Part shown: positions 26,421-33,520 of the stretch, piece by piece
Position numbering within the stretch: position 1 is the first letter of the stretch
Layout of the letters: every line of letters starts with the position of its first letter
Origin: Desnuesiella massiliensis
Lineage (GTDB): Bacteria; Bacillota; Clostridia; Clostridiales; Clostridiaceae
DNA: 64,000 nt
NCBI RefSeq assembly: GCF_001403615.1
Contig: NZ_LN879457.1
Location: 1,398,470 to 1,462,469, forward strand
Direction: 5' to 3'
Translations under genes and position numbers: made by a program
The notes under the pieces: generated by a model
Databases searched by the model: none
Told to the model about the DNA's origin: nothing
The model's input: the letters and a program-made list of their open reading frames with translations, nothing else

Positions 26421-26462
26421 ATTTGTAGGAGAATTAAAAAAGGCTACAGGAAATTTATATTT
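26421..26462 (+). repeat. Family-A repeat, copy 13 (last)
   Basis: TTTGTAGGAGAATTAAAAAAG, GCTACAGGAAATTTATATTTG. The left end is replaced by sequence resembling family B (AATAATTTGTAGG), so it may be an A/B hybrid. Confidence 0.75.
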
Positions 26463-26482
26463 GGTGAAGGAGGAGAATTAAA

Positions 26483-27025
26483 ATGGCATTACAGAAAATT
26501 TATGATTATTTCCGTAACTATGACAAAAATACATATCAGGTGGTTGCCTGTATGGGAAATGAACCGTCTGAATCGGATATATCTGCATTCGAAAAAAGTA
26601 TTGGAAGTATGCTACCGCAGGAGTTTAGAGAGTTTACCATGTCACCGCTAGGCGGACTATATATGAATGTGAGAGAAGAAGTTTGGCCGCAAGCAAAGCA
26701 GTTTGATATTGGTCCGTTTTGGTCTTTTTGCCGCGGCATCATTGTTTATGGAATAGCAAAAGAAATACCAGATTTTTTAGATATCCGTGTCAAGACAAAA
26801 GAACTACATGAAGCAGGATTTATAGACTACGTTCCTTTCTTATCCATCATTGGAAATGGTGACGAAATATTCTGTTTTGATAAGAACGGTAATATTGTCA
26901 TATTAGATTACTATCAGACAGGCGAAACAACTTCAATAGAGGGGAGTTTTTCGGATTGTTTGATGAAGCAAATTGAGGAATTGGAAGAACGCAAGAACAA
27001 AAAGATCCGTGGAGAAGATAAATAG
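26483..27025 (+). CDS. SMI1/KNR4 (SUKH) family protein
   Basis: 180 residues, AGGAGG at 26468. PSESDISAFEKSIGSMLPQEFREFTM is the SUKH N-terminal helix pair, and VPFLSIIGNGDEIFCFDKNGNIVI is the conserved strand region. Different in sequence from the other SUKH genes of the array, so it probably neutralises a different toxin. Charged lysine-rich tail. Confidence 0.85.
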   Translation: MALQKIYDYFRNYDKNTYQVVACMGNEPSESDISAFEKSIGSMLPQEFREFTMSPLGGLYMNVREEVWPQAKQFDIGPFWSFCRGIIVYGIAKEIPDFLDIRVKTKELHEAGFIDYVPFLSIIGNGDEIFCFDKNGNIVILDYYQTGETTSIEGSFSDCLMKQIEELEERKNKKIRGEDK

Positions 27026-27191
27026 ATATTTTTCTGCTCTTCATAAAACGAGCATAATGTGTTATTCTGATTATTCATATTTGTGGAAAACAGGTATGCA
27101 ATGGAAATTTGCTTTCTATTGGCTATTTCTATTTTTATACTATAAATAGTAATTTGTAGGTGGTATTTATGAAATCGGAAGGAAGAAATAA
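27026..27191 (+). other. Intergenic junction between family-A and family-B zones
   Basis: No gene seen. ACGAGCATAATG near 27048 could be a trace of a family-A left end. At 27141-27160 TATAAATAGTAATTTG is a family-B right half. This is where the array switches back to family-B spacing. Confidence 0.4.
27141..27160 (+). repeat. Family-B repeat, right half
   Basis: TATAAATAGTAATTTGTAGG, the right arm plus the distal end. Confidence 0.6.
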
Positions 27192-27824
27192 ATGGAATTT
27201 GAGGTTATAAGAAAACTTTTTAATATAAATCATAATGACGACTTTTCAGAAGATGATATACGTAAAGCTTGTAAAAAACATGAGACTTTGCCTTTTGTAT
27301 TACAAGAGTATTACAGACAATTAGGGAATTACAAGCAGATAAATCAAACACAAAATAATTTATGCCATCCAAGTGAATTGATTGATGCTAAAGAATATCT
27401 TATATTTTACAAAGAAAATCAGTATGTTGTTCAATGGGCTATAAAAAAGAGTGATTTGAATAAAGAGAATCCACCTGTTTATTGCTCATGGGATGAAAAT
27501 GAGTTTGAGCTTGAAAGTAAAAATTTACTTGATTTTTTATATGCAATGGCATTTTTTCAGGCAGTTAGTTGGGGACTGGAATATTGTAGTGAAGAATTAT
27601 ATATTATTAGCAAGGAACAGGCTCAAATTATTAGAAATCGATACAAAAAGATAGATTATGAATTACATCAGTGGATGAATATTTCATATTATGGAAATTG
27701 TGATGATGAGGTAATTTGTATGATTGAGAATAATGATTACGATATGCTTTATGCATCTTCTAAACAAGAACAATTTGATGAAATGAAGGAATTTATTGAT
27801 AAATTAGAGGCTGATTCTTATTAG
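27192..27824 (+). CDS. SMI1/KNR4-like (SUKH superfamily) protein
   Basis: 210 residues. HETLPFVLQEYYRQLGNYKQINQTQNNL, YLIFYKENQYVVQWAIKKSD and NPPVYCSWDEN are the layout of longer SUKH-superfamily immunity proteins. The site before ATG 27192 is GGAAGG. The C-terminal extension of about 60 residues is not recognised. Confidence 0.78.
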   Translation: MEFEVIRKLFNINHNDDFSEDDIRKACKKHETLPFVLQEYYRQLGNYKQINQTQNNLCHPSELIDAKEYLIFYKENQYVVQWAIKKSDLNKENPPVYCSWDENEFELESKNLLDFLYAMAFFQAVSWGLEYCSEELYIISKEQAQIIRNRYKKIDYELHQWMNISYYGNCDDEVICMIENNDYDMLYASSKQEQFDEMKEFIDKLEADSY

Positions 27825-27866
27825 ATTAAAACGCCTAAATTTGTGGATAAGCATCGTCAAATAATG

Positions 27867-27908
27867 CAAATTCTAATTTAAGGTTGAGTAATATAAATAG
27901 TAATTTAT
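27867..27908 (+). repeat. Family-B repeat, full copy
   Basis: CAAATTCTAATTTA, centre AGGTTGAGTAATA, right arm TAAATAGTAATTTA. The C-to-T change in the left arm and the final base are the only arm differences from 10272. Confidence 0.85.
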
Positions 27909-27957
27909 CGAGCAGTTTTAACTGCGGATTATTTATATTTTGCATAGGAGGGAAAAT

Positions 27958-28344
27958 ATGAAAAATTATACTCAGGTTTATGTGAAAAGTAGTTTTGAAG
28001 CGGCAGAAATGTATTGCAAAGCCTTTGGCGCAGAAATTACATTTGAAGTGAAAAATGATACCGAAACTGCTTATGTACACTGTGAATTATCCGTAAATGG
28101 TGAAGGTTTTTTAGCATTAGGCGAAGCAGCAAACCCTTGTGACATAAACATAGTTCACAAAATGAAATGGGAAACTATGACTTTTAATGTTTTTGAGATG
28201 GGAAGCGAAGAATCGGTTTATAATGCCTTTAATATTTTGAGTAATGGCGGTGTTATTATTAATCCCATTCAGGAAGTTCCATGGAGCAAGTGTTGTGCGA
28301 CTGTTATAGACAAATTTGGAGTGTGTTGGTGGATTGCAATATGA
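27958..28344 (+). CDS. VOC (glyoxalase/PhnB-like) family protein
   Basis: 128 residues from ATG 27958 after AGGAGGG. The beta-alpha-beta-beta-beta pattern YTQVYVKSSFEAAEMYCKAFGAEI and VIDKFGVCWWIAI is typical of PhnB-like VOC proteins (normally FGV.W.I). Such proteins include antibiotic-binding and small-molecule enzymes; the ligand is unknown. Metal ligands are not obvious. Confidence 0.8.
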   Translation: MKNYTQVYVKSSFEAAEMYCKAFGAEITFEVKNDTETAYVHCELSVNGEGFLALGEAANPCDINIVHKMKWETMTFNVFEMGSEESVYNAFNILSNGGVIINPIQEVPWSKCCATVIDKFGVCWWIAI

Positions 28345-28372
28345 TAAACCCAATAATCATAATACGAAGCTG

Positions 28373-28388
28373 ACAAATTCCAATTTAT
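28373..28388 (+). repeat. Family-B repeat, left arm only
   Basis: ACAAATTCCAATTTAT just after the VOC gene stop. Confidence 0.55.
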
Positions 28389-28420
28389 CTGTATTTGAAC
28401 GTCAACAAAGGAGGTATAGA

Positions 28421-28840
28421 ATTAAAATAAAAATTGAGATTACTGATGAAATTAAAAAACAAGATGAAGATATTATTTTTCAAGGTTTATTAGAATATAA
28501 TTTAGCGAGAATTGAAGATAAAAATCAAAAGGATTTAGGCATTTATTTACAAGATGAAACAGGGAAAAAAGTTGCTGGCCTAATTGGAAATACACATGGT
28601 AATTGGTTGTTTATAAAATTCCTATGGGTAAGTGAAGAATTAAGGGGACATAGTATTGGAAGTAATATTTTAAATAAGGCAGAACAAACAGCAAAAGAGA
28701 GAGGTTGCAAGTATTCATTTTTAGATACTTTTAGTTTTCAAGCACCTGAATTTTATAAAAAGCATGGATACAAGGAAGTGTTTGTATTAGAAAACTATCC
28801 TGTCATAGGAAAACGCTATTATTTTACTAAAACTCTTTAA
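28421..28840 (+). CDS. GNAT acetyltransferase without a canonical start codon
   Basis: The GNAT fold is complete: LLEYNLARIEDK, LWVSEELRGHSIGSNILNKAE (acetyl-CoA loop), FYKKHGYKEVF. AGGAGG at 28409-28414 points to position 28421, where the codon is ATT (then AAA ATA AAA). No ATG, GTG or TTG in frame lies at a usable distance; the nearest upstream in-frame ATG is at 28316 inside the VOC gene. Either ATT initiates weakly or the start was lost by mutation. Confidence 0.8.
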   Translation: MKIKIEITDEIKKQDEDIIFQGLLEYNLARIEDKNQKDLGIYLQDETGKKVAGLIGNTHGNWLFIKFLWVSEELRGHSIGSNILNKAEQTAKERGCKYSFLDTFSFQAPEFYKKHGYKEVFVLENYPVIGKRYYFTKTL

Positions 28841-28973
28841 ACATAAAGACAAATTCCAATAAACCTGACAATCTCTTTTTATAATAATGTAGATTGACTG
28901 TTTAAAAATAAATGAAAAACCTAAGAGGTATTTAAGGGAAAACGACAAATAGAATTGCATAATGAGTCAAAAA
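28841..28973 (+). other. Array end, intergenic
   Basis: No gene seen. GACAAATTCCAATAAA at 28850 is the last trace of a family-B left arm. The region then runs into the terminator module. Confidence 0.5.
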
Positions 28974-29046
28974 AGTTTCCCTAGCTTAGGGAGAATTTAA
29001 AAAGTCATCAGAAGTGAAGTTTAGCAGCTTTACTTCTGATTTTTTT
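28974..29046 (+). terminator. Terminator module at the end of the array
   Basis: TCCCTAGCTTAGGGA palindrome, then a hairpin with arms ATCAGAAGTGAAG and CTTTACTTCTGAT and seven Ts. It ends transcription of the array and separates it from dus. Confidence 0.85.
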
Positions 29047-29117
29047 ATAAAATATTTTGTCTATATGTGATAAAATAATATCAATAAGTAACATATTTGA
29101 GGATTCAAAATGGAAAG

Positions 29118-29179
29118 AAAATATAATTAATATTAATGTAGATAAGAAAAACGAAGGCTGATATAATGTTTTTTATAAT
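29118..29179 (+). promoter_or_regulatory. Promoter of dus, duplicated at 31570
   Basis: TATAAT at 29162-29167 is preceded by TGA (extended -10-like). The 60-base block around it is repeated almost exactly upstream of the exonuclease gene (31570-31630). Confidence 0.6.
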
Positions 29180-29199
29180 GTTTATAAAGGAGTTATTAA

Positions 29200-30165
29200 A
29201 TGAAATACTATTTAGCACCAATGGAAGGAATTACAGGATACATATATAGAAATACTTATGAAAAAAAATTTCATAATATTGATAAATATTTTACACCTTT
29301 TATTGTTTCAAATAAAAGTACAAGCCTTAAAACTAAAGAATTAAGGGACGTTTTACCTGAAAATAATAAAGGGATGAATATAGTTCCTCAAATACTTACC
29401 AACGATTCAGAAGGTTTTATTAATACTTCTAGAAAACTACAACAATTAGGCTATAATGAGGTTAATTTAAATTTAGGATGTCCTGCTGGAACGGTGGTTT
29501 CAAAAAATAGGGGCTCAGGGTTTCTAGCCAAAAGAGAAGAACTTGATATATTTTTAGATGAAATATTTAAGATAGATGATATGAAAATTTCTATAAAAAC
29601 TAGAATAGGAAAAGATAGTCCTGAAGAGTTTTATGAGCTAATAAAAATTTACAATAAGTATCCTTTAGAAGAATTGATTATACATCCCAGAATACAAAAA
29701 GATTTTTATGGAAATAAACCTAATTTACAGGTATTTAAAGATGCGTTATCTTTAAGAACTAATCCAGTATGTTATAATGGGGATATTTTCACCGCTCATG
29801 ATCTTAATAAATTTATGGAAGCTTTTCCAGAAGTAAATACAGTAATGCTAGGAAGAGGAATACTAGCCAATCCAGGATTAATAGATGAGATTAGAAACAA
29901 TACCTTTGTAGATAAAAAAGTATTAAAAGATTTTCATGATGAAATTTTTAATAAATATATAGAATTATTTAATGAAGATAAAAATGCAATATTTAGAATG
30001 AAAGAGCTATGGGGATATATGATTTACATATTCTCAGATAATAAAAAGTATGCTAAGAAAATAAAGAAGTCACAAAATTTAAGTGATTATAATGAAGCTG
30101 TCTTAAGTTTATTTAGGGAGCAGGAAATTATAAAAGGGGCTGGATTATTTAGCACTCAATATTAA
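29200..30165 (+). CDS. tRNA-dihydrouridine synthase (Dus family)
   Basis: 321 residues, AAAGGAG before the ATG. It is an FMN-dependent Dus TIM barrel: YYLAPMEGITGYIYRN at the start, PQILTND, LNLGCPAGTVVSKNRGSGFLAK with the catalytic Cys (residue about 94), KTRIG, and VMLGRGILANPGL in the phosphate-binding loop. It reduces uridines in the tRNA D-loop. This is a stable housekeeping gene marking the edge of the accessory array. Confidence 0.93.
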   Translation: MKYYLAPMEGITGYIYRNTYEKKFHNIDKYFTPFIVSNKSTSLKTKELRDVLPENNKGMNIVPQILTNDSEGFINTSRKLQQLGYNEVNLNLGCPAGTVVSKNRGSGFLAKREELDIFLDEIFKIDDMKISIKTRIGKDSPEEFYELIKIYNKYPLEELIIHPRIQKDFYGNKPNLQVFKDALSLRTNPVCYNGDIFTAHDLNKFMEAFPEVNTVMLGRGILANPGLIDEIRNNTFVDKKVLKDFHDEIFNKYIELFNEDKNAIFRMKELWGYMIYIFSDNKKYAKKIKKSQNLSDYNEAVLSLFREQEIIKGAGLFSTQY

Positions 30166-30225
30166 CTTATACATCTTAAAAAACCGTTCTAAATTATTAT
30201 ACAGACAATTGCTGGAAAAAGCCGC

Positions 30226-30261
30226 ATAAAAAACTGGATTCCGTACTTACGAAATCCAGTT
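30226..30261 (-). terminator. Terminator of rsmH (minus strand)
   Basis: The arms AACTGGATTTCGTA and TACGGAATCCAGTT (minus strand) pair, with one mismatch, around a two-base loop. They are followed by a T run in the minus-strand direction. Confidence 0.8.
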
Positions 30262-30364
30262 AAAGAATTTTATCTTTTCCCTGTGAACTAGACAGTGAGC
30301 GGTTCATTACAAGGAATGCTGGAATTTTGTGTTTTCAGGCAGAGGTAGTGCCAAAAATTACACC

Positions 30365-31429
30365 TTATGCTTTGATTGCCCAGCGTAATTTAGCACAACT
30401 AGCACGACTATTGGCACGGCATTCTTCTGCTGATGGACGAATAGGCTCTGGTGCTATTTCGGAATAAACGCCTTCACGGAAAAAATGTTGAAAAGATTTT
30501 TTAACGCGACGATCTTCTCCAGAGTGAAATGTAAGTATGGCAACACGACCACCGGGCGCTAAGACATCAGGAAGCTTTTCTAAAAACTCATCCAGCACTT
30601 CAAACTCACTATTTACATCAATTCTGAGCGCTTGAAAGGTTCGCTGACAGGATTTTTTAATATCCTTATCGTTTATTCTTGGAACATATTTCAGAGCCTC
30701 TTTGATGATATTTCTAAGTTGTGTTGTTGTGGTTATATCCATTCCTTTTTTTATGGTAGAAAGAATAGCACGAGCGATTACTGCGGCATGAGGCTCGTCA
30801 GCATTTCCTATCAACATATCTTCTATTTCAAATAGTGTCATTTCTTTTAAACGATCTGATGCAGAGGTACCCATTTTTGGATTAAGTCTTAAGTCCAGTG
30901 GCCCTTCAGCCTTAAATGTAAATCCTCTATCAGGATTGTCTATTTGCATAGAAGAAACACCTAAGTCTGCCAATACAAAATTAAAGGGTTCTGATTTGGA
31001 CGTGACTTGATCTATTTTGGAAAAGTTCATTTGCTTAATCTCTAAAATCTCGGAACCATAACCCAAACGTTCTAAACGATCTTTGGTACGTGGCAATTCA
31101 ATAGGATCTACGTCAATTGCATACAAGCGCCCCTTTGAATCTAGACATTTAAGCATCTCTAAAGTATGTCCTCCATAACCTAGTGTTGCATCTAAACCGG
31201 TTTGGCCAGGTGTAATTTGTAGGAATTCCAATATCTCTTTAACGCAAATTGAAATATGCATACCCGCAGGAGTGTTGCCCTTCTGAATAATCTTTGCAAT
31301 ATCATTTGCATATTTCTCTGGATTCAGTTCTTTGTATTTTTCTTTAAAATTCTTTGGGTGAGTACCTTTATATCTAGTACGTCGCTGATGTTTAGGCTCT
31401 TTCTCATCCAATGCATTATCTAGGTTCAT
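30365..31429 (-). CDS. rsmH: 16S rRNA (cytosine-1402-N4)-methyltransferase
   Basis: 354 residues. SAM-binding GLDATLGYGGHTLEML, NFVLADLGVSSMQIDNPDRGFTF (in parts), RTFQALRIDVNSE, GRVAILTFHSGEDRRVK and the C-terminal PIRPSAEECRANSRASCAKLRW define RsmH/MraW. A 40-residue basic N-terminal extension is present, as in some clostridial members. It is away from the usual mra/fts cluster, so it may be a second copy. Upstream on the minus strand TTGCTT and TATCAT are spaced by 17 bases, a plausible promoter. Confidence 0.93.
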   Translation of the reverse strand: MNLDNALDEKEPKHQRRTRYKGTHPKNFKEKYKELNPEKYANDIAKIIQKGNTPAGMHISICVKEILEFLQITPGQTGLDATLGYGGHTLEMLKCLDSKGRLYAIDVDPIELPRTKDRLERLGYGSEILEIKQMNFSKIDQVTSKSEPFNFVLADLGVSSMQIDNPDRGFTFKAEGPLDLRLNPKMGTSASDRLKEMTLFEIEDMLIGNADEPHAAVIARAILSTIKKGMDITTTTQLRNIIKEALKYVPRINDKDIKKSCQRTFQALRIDVNSEFEVLDEFLEKLPDVLAPGGRVAILTFHSGEDRRVKKSFQHFFREGVYSEIAPEPIRPSAEECRANSRASCAKLRWAIKA

Positions 31430-31569
31430 TCTCTTCCCCCATTTTTATAATATATTTTTATATTTTTGTTACAAATTTTATGATAGCAGATACAATTTGT
31501 TAAAGCAACACCAACAGTTTGGCTTCTAATTTGACTGTTAAATGATAACATTGGATAATCAATTGAATT

Positions 31570-31630
31570 AAAATATAATTAATATTAAGTAGATAAGAAA
31601 AATAAAGGCTGATATAATGTTTTTTAGAAT
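31570..31630 (+). promoter_or_regulatory. Promoter of the exonuclease gene, duplicate of 29118
   Basis: Matches 29118-29179 with few changes, including the TGATATAAT box followed by GTTTTTTA. Confidence 0.6.
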
Positions 31631-31650
31631 TAATATTATGGAGAAAAGAA

Positions 31651-32574
31651 ATGAATTATATAGCTATAGATTTTGAAACTGCAAATGAAAAAAGAAATAG
31701 TCCATGCTCCATTGGTATTGTGGTTGTGAAAAATGGACATGTTATAGAAAAAATACATCATTTAATAAGACCTAAGGAAATGAGATTTATGCCAATTAAT
31801 ATTGGAATCCATGGAATAAGACCAGCTATGGTTAGGAGTGAACCAGAATTTGATAAAGTATGGGAGAAGATTAAGCATCATTTTAATGGAAATTTAGTAA
31901 TAGCGCACAATGCTTCCTTTGATATATCAGTTTTAAGAAAGAGTGCTGAGCTTTATGAAATAGAACTGCCTAGTTTTGAATATATTTGTACAATGAAACT
32001 TGCTAGAAACTTTTATAAAGGCATTGAAAATGCAAAATTAAATACAGTAAATGATTTTTTAGGATATGAGTTTAAACACCATGATGCGTTATATGATGCC
32101 CTTGCCTGTAGTAATATATTGCTTAATATATCAGAAGAATTAAAGTGTAAGGATATTAACGAAATATCTAAATTAATAGGTGTAACTGTTGGAACTGTAG
32201 CTAATAATGGATATACTCCATCGGGAGCTAAAGGCAGAATTCTCAAAATATCTAATAGAATTAATAATCCTAAAAAAGAAAATAAATTTGAAAGATTAGA
32301 ATATGATGCATTTAAAAATGAGGTTGTGGTATTTACTGGTAAGTTAAATTCTATGTCCAGAGATGAAGCAATGAGATTAGTCAGAAGACTTGGTGGAACC
32401 ACAGGAAGTTTTGTTACAAGAAACACAACAATTTTAGTTACTAATATAAAGAATATAAAAGATTTACGTAGAGAAGAAATGAGTAATAAGCTTAAAAAAG
32501 CAACAGACTTAAATACGAAAGGACAGAATATAAAGTTTTTAAATGAAGAGGACTTTTTGAAAATAAGAAAATAG
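31651..32574 (+). CDS. DEDDh 3'-5' exonuclease with C-terminal BRCT domain
   Basis: 307 residues. Exo I IAIDFETA (Asp and Glu), Exo II NASFDISVLRKSA, and Exo III HDALYDALA (His and Asp) form a DnaQ-like nuclease (about 1-165). Residues about 225-305 (VVVFTGKLNSMSRDEAMRLVRRLGGTTG, FLNEEDFLKIRK) form a BRCT domain as in DNA ligase and PolC-like proofreaders. It should degrade 3' ends in DNA or RNA metabolism. The promoter is shared in sequence with dus. Confidence 0.92.
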   Translation: MNYIAIDFETANEKRNSPCSIGIVVVKNGHVIEKIHHLIRPKEMRFMPINIGIHGIRPAMVRSEPEFDKVWEKIKHHFNGNLVIAHNASFDISVLRKSAELYEIELPSFEYICTMKLARNFYKGIENAKLNTVNDFLGYEFKHHDALYDALACSNILLNISEELKCKDINEISKLIGVTVGTVANNGYTPSGAKGRILKISNRINNPKKENKFERLEYDAFKNEVVVFTGKLNSMSRDEAMRLVRRLGGTTGSFVTRNTTILVTNIKNIKDLRREEMSNKLKKATDLNTKGQNIKFLNEEDFLKIRK

Positions 32575-32634
32575 CTTAAGGAGAATTTAAAAAGTTATCA
32601 GAAGTGAAGTTTAATGGCTTTACTTCTATTTTTT
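32573..32634 (+). terminator. Terminator module, fourth site
   Basis: The hairpin AGAAGTGAAG with CTTTACTTCT is followed by TATTTTTT. The upstream palindrome is partly lost here. Sequence following it (to 32697) matches that following 29046. Confidence 0.8.
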
Positions 32635-32697
32635 ATGAAATATTTTGTCTATATGTGGTAAAATAATATCAATAAATAACATATTGGAGGTCTTAAA

Positions 32698-33072
32698 ATG
32701 GATTGTATATTTTGCAATTATAATAAATCAGAAATCATAGCAGAAAACAAATTAGCCTATGCTATACTAGATAAATTCCCAGTAAACGAAGGTCACGCAT
32801 TAATCATTCCTAAAAGGCATTTTCAAAGTTTTTTTGAAGCTTAAGAGGAAGAGATAAAGGCTATTTATAGTTTACTGCATGAAGTGAAGGAAATGCTGGA
32901 TGTGCAATATGAGCCACAGGGCTATAATGTAGGAACAAATGTAGGCTACCATGCAGGGCAAACTATAATGCATCTTCATATACATTTGATACCTAGATAT
33001 AGAAATGATGTAGATAACCCAAGAGGGGGCATTAGAAATATTAAAAGTCCTTTGGTTAGGTATGATGGGTAA
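32698..33072 (+). pseudogene. HIT-family hydrolase with in-frame nonsense codon
   Basis: ATG 32698 after GGAGG. MDCIFCNYNKSEIIAEN and FPVNEGHALIIPKRHFQSFFEA lead to TAA at 32842-32844, after 48 codons. The same frame continues EEEIKAIYSLLHEVKEML, NVGYHAGQTIMHLHIHLIPRY with the HxHxH motif, to 33072. One nonsense change thus separates the nucleotide-binding N-terminus from the catalytic His triad. Intact homologues hydrolyse nucleotide phosphoramidates or Ap(n)A. Confidence 0.9.
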
Positions 33073-33144
33073 GGACTATGTATTAAAAAGTATATAAATA
33101 GACTTGAAGATAAATAAAATGAAGGCTTTGAGAGGATAAGTAAT

Positions 33145-33468
33145 ATGAAAGTATACAACAAACTAGTAAGAGATAAAATTCCACAAGTAATAGAAGCAGA
33201 GGGCAAAAGGTATGATATAAAAATAGCATCGAAAGAGGAACATTTAGAGTTATTAGAAAAAAAGCTTCATGAAGAAGTAGCAGAATTTATAGAAGCTAAG
33301 AATACAAAAGACAAGAATCTAGAAGAACTTGCAGATGTAATGGAAGTTCTGTTTGGGCTAGCTAAAAGTTTGGAATACAGTGAAGAAGAATTGATGAAAA
33401 AAAGATATGAAAAGAAAAAAGAAAGAGGAGGATTTGATGAGGGGATTGTGCTAGAGAGTGTGTATTAA
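33145..33468 (+). CDS. MazG-like nucleotide pyrophosphohydrolase
   Basis: 107 residues. YNKLVRDKIPQVIEAEGK at the N-terminus, EEVAEFIEA and LEELADVMEVLFGLAKS carry the metal-binding acids of the phosphoribosyl-ATP pyrophosphohydrolase/MazG-like fold. Clostridial members of this family are usually stand-alone. Distinct from the MazG-like gene at 10327. Start supported by GAGAGG at 33129. Confidence 0.88.
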   Translation: MKVYNKLVRDKIPQVIEAEGKRYDIKIASKEEHLELLEKKLHEEVAEFIEAKNTKDKNLEELADVMEVLFGLAKSLEYSEEELMKKRYEKKKERGGFDEGIVLESVY

Positions 33469-33520
33469 ATAGAATTACATATAGATAGATTTTAATAGAA
33501 ATTGATTTAAAGAGGTAAAT

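Noticed and set aside
14071..26462. Classical integron attC sites
   Set aside because: I looked for GTTRRRY core sites and their complements at the ends of the repeats and saw none; no integron integrase is in the window. Only the organisation is integron-like.
9214..28861. CRISPR array
   Set aside because: Repeats are spaced by whole genes of 200-1300 bases, not by short uniform spacers, and no cas genes are present.
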